A stretch of DNA of 6,434 bases from a bacterium. GTDB lineage: Bacteria; Krumholzibacteriota; Krumholzibacteriia; WVZY01. The DNA lies in assembly GCA_027296025.1 (NCBI GenBank), contig JAPUJU010000385.1:1-6434 (forward strand), in the 5' to 3' direction. Of this stretch, positions 5,984 through 6,434 are shown one piece after another. The number at the start of each line of letters is the position of its first letter. The first letter of the stretch is position 1. The notes below the pieces were generated by a model. That model was not told where the DNA came from and searched no databases. It saw only the letters and a program-made list of their open reading frames with translations. A program made the position numbers and the translations under genes.

Positions 5984-6434
5984 ATGGACTTAAAACGTCC
6001 AAACACCATGAAACATAACAGTATAGCTTCAGCACTGCGTGGTGGCAAAGCGGGGGTTGTGGTCGGTCTGACCGCGATCGCGTTTCTTGCCGGCGCCATT
6101 GCTATCGCGTCCGCGCATCCTCACAAGTTCAGTCGGACCATCGAGCTCAAAAAGGGTGCGTTTCTGGGCGTCCAGATGCAGGAGCTCACGGATGAACTGC
6201 GGAACGGTCTCGACATCAATACCAAAAAAGGTGTCCTGATCAACGAAGTCATCGAAGAGAGTCCCGCGGACAAAGCCGGTCTTCACGACGGCGACGTGAT
6301 CGTTACGTTCAACGGCAAGGACGTGGAAACGCCGAGCCAGTTGAGTGATCTCGTTGCAGAGACAAAATCTGGTGACGAAGTGAAAATCAAAGTAGTGCGT
6401 GATGGCCGCCCGAGAACGTTCGAGGTGACGATTG
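5984..6434 (+). CDS. Exported PDZ-domain protein (3' end beyond window)
   Basis: 150 codons are present and the frame is open to the window edge. Counting from the ATG at 5984, residues 22-44 are a hydrophobic export signal ending in ASA before HPHKF, so the rest should be periplasmic. A PDZ domain follows almost at once (about 57-150): GAFLGV (58-63) as the ligand-binding loop, GVLINEVIEESPADKAGL (83-100), HDGDVIVTFNG (101-111), and the strand KIKVVRDGRP (134-143). This layout matches the PDZ domains of HtrA/Deg proteases, but no trypsin-like protease domain precedes it. It is therefore a PDZ-only protein, or one whose other domains, possibly a second PDZ, lie downstream. Such domains bind C-terminal peptides. 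The start is uncertain: the ATG at 6008 (MKHNSI) gives an equally good signal peptide. Its role in the polysaccharide locus, if any, is unknown. Confidence 0.8.
   Translation, partial: MDLKRPNTMKHNSIASALRGGKAGVVVGLTAIAFLAGAIAIASAHPHKFSRTIELKKGAFLGVQMQELTDELRNGLDINTKKGVLINEVIEESPADKAGLHDGDVIVTFNGKDVETPSQLSDLVAETKSGDEVKIKVVRDGRPRTFEVTI

Overview
The window looks like part of a cell-surface polysaccharide (exopolysaccharide, capsule or O-antigen) locus from a Gram-negative-type bacterium of moderately high GC content. The evidence for two membranes is indirect: two exported proteins with Sec-type signal peptides, a Wzz-like chain-length protein, an O-antigen ligase/polymerase-family membrane protein and a PDZ protein that is probably periplasmic. 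Reg_prop-type beta-propellers are common in the Bacteroidetes/FCB group and in several uncultured phyla, so that is a reasonable guess, but nothing here fixes the phylum. I see no rRNA, tRNA, CRISPR array, insertion sequence or phage gene.

Layout, all on the + strand. Positions 1-75 are probably the last codons of an upstream gene, perhaps a GT4-type glycosyltransferase. Its stop codon overlaps the ribosome binding site of the next gene (84-1907), an exported protein made almost entirely of 14 beta-propeller repeats. A 192-base gap (1908-2099) follows. It holds a Shine-Dalgarno-like sequence with no gene behind it, a small hairpin followed by a T-run, and weak promoter-like sequences. Next come three tightly packed genes: a membrane-bound family 2 glycosyltransferase (2100-3350), a Wzz/chain-length-determinant protein without a kinase domain (3353-4537), and a polytopic O-antigen ligase/polymerase-family protein (4540-5937). 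Both junctions have only 2 bases between stop and start and no clear Shine-Dalgarno, which suggests translational coupling. After 46 bases with a possible hairpin, a PDZ-domain protein begins (5984) and runs off the end of the window.

How they may work together (inference): the glycosyltransferases add sugars at the inner face of the cytoplasmic membrane, the Wzy/WaaL-family protein polymerises or ligates the glycan on the periplasmic side, and the Wzz protein sets chain length or organises export. The propeller protein would lie outside the cytoplasmic membrane and could contact glycan or envelope protein. The PDZ protein may be unrelated quality control or anchoring. No flippase (Wzx), outer-membrane exporter (Wza) or tyrosine kinase is visible, so the pathway is incomplete here.

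No wholly new system can be demonstrated. The points most worth following up are the free-standing double propeller beside glycan-assembly genes, the possible hairpin-assisted start of the PDZ gene, and the leader-like gap before the glycosyltransferase.
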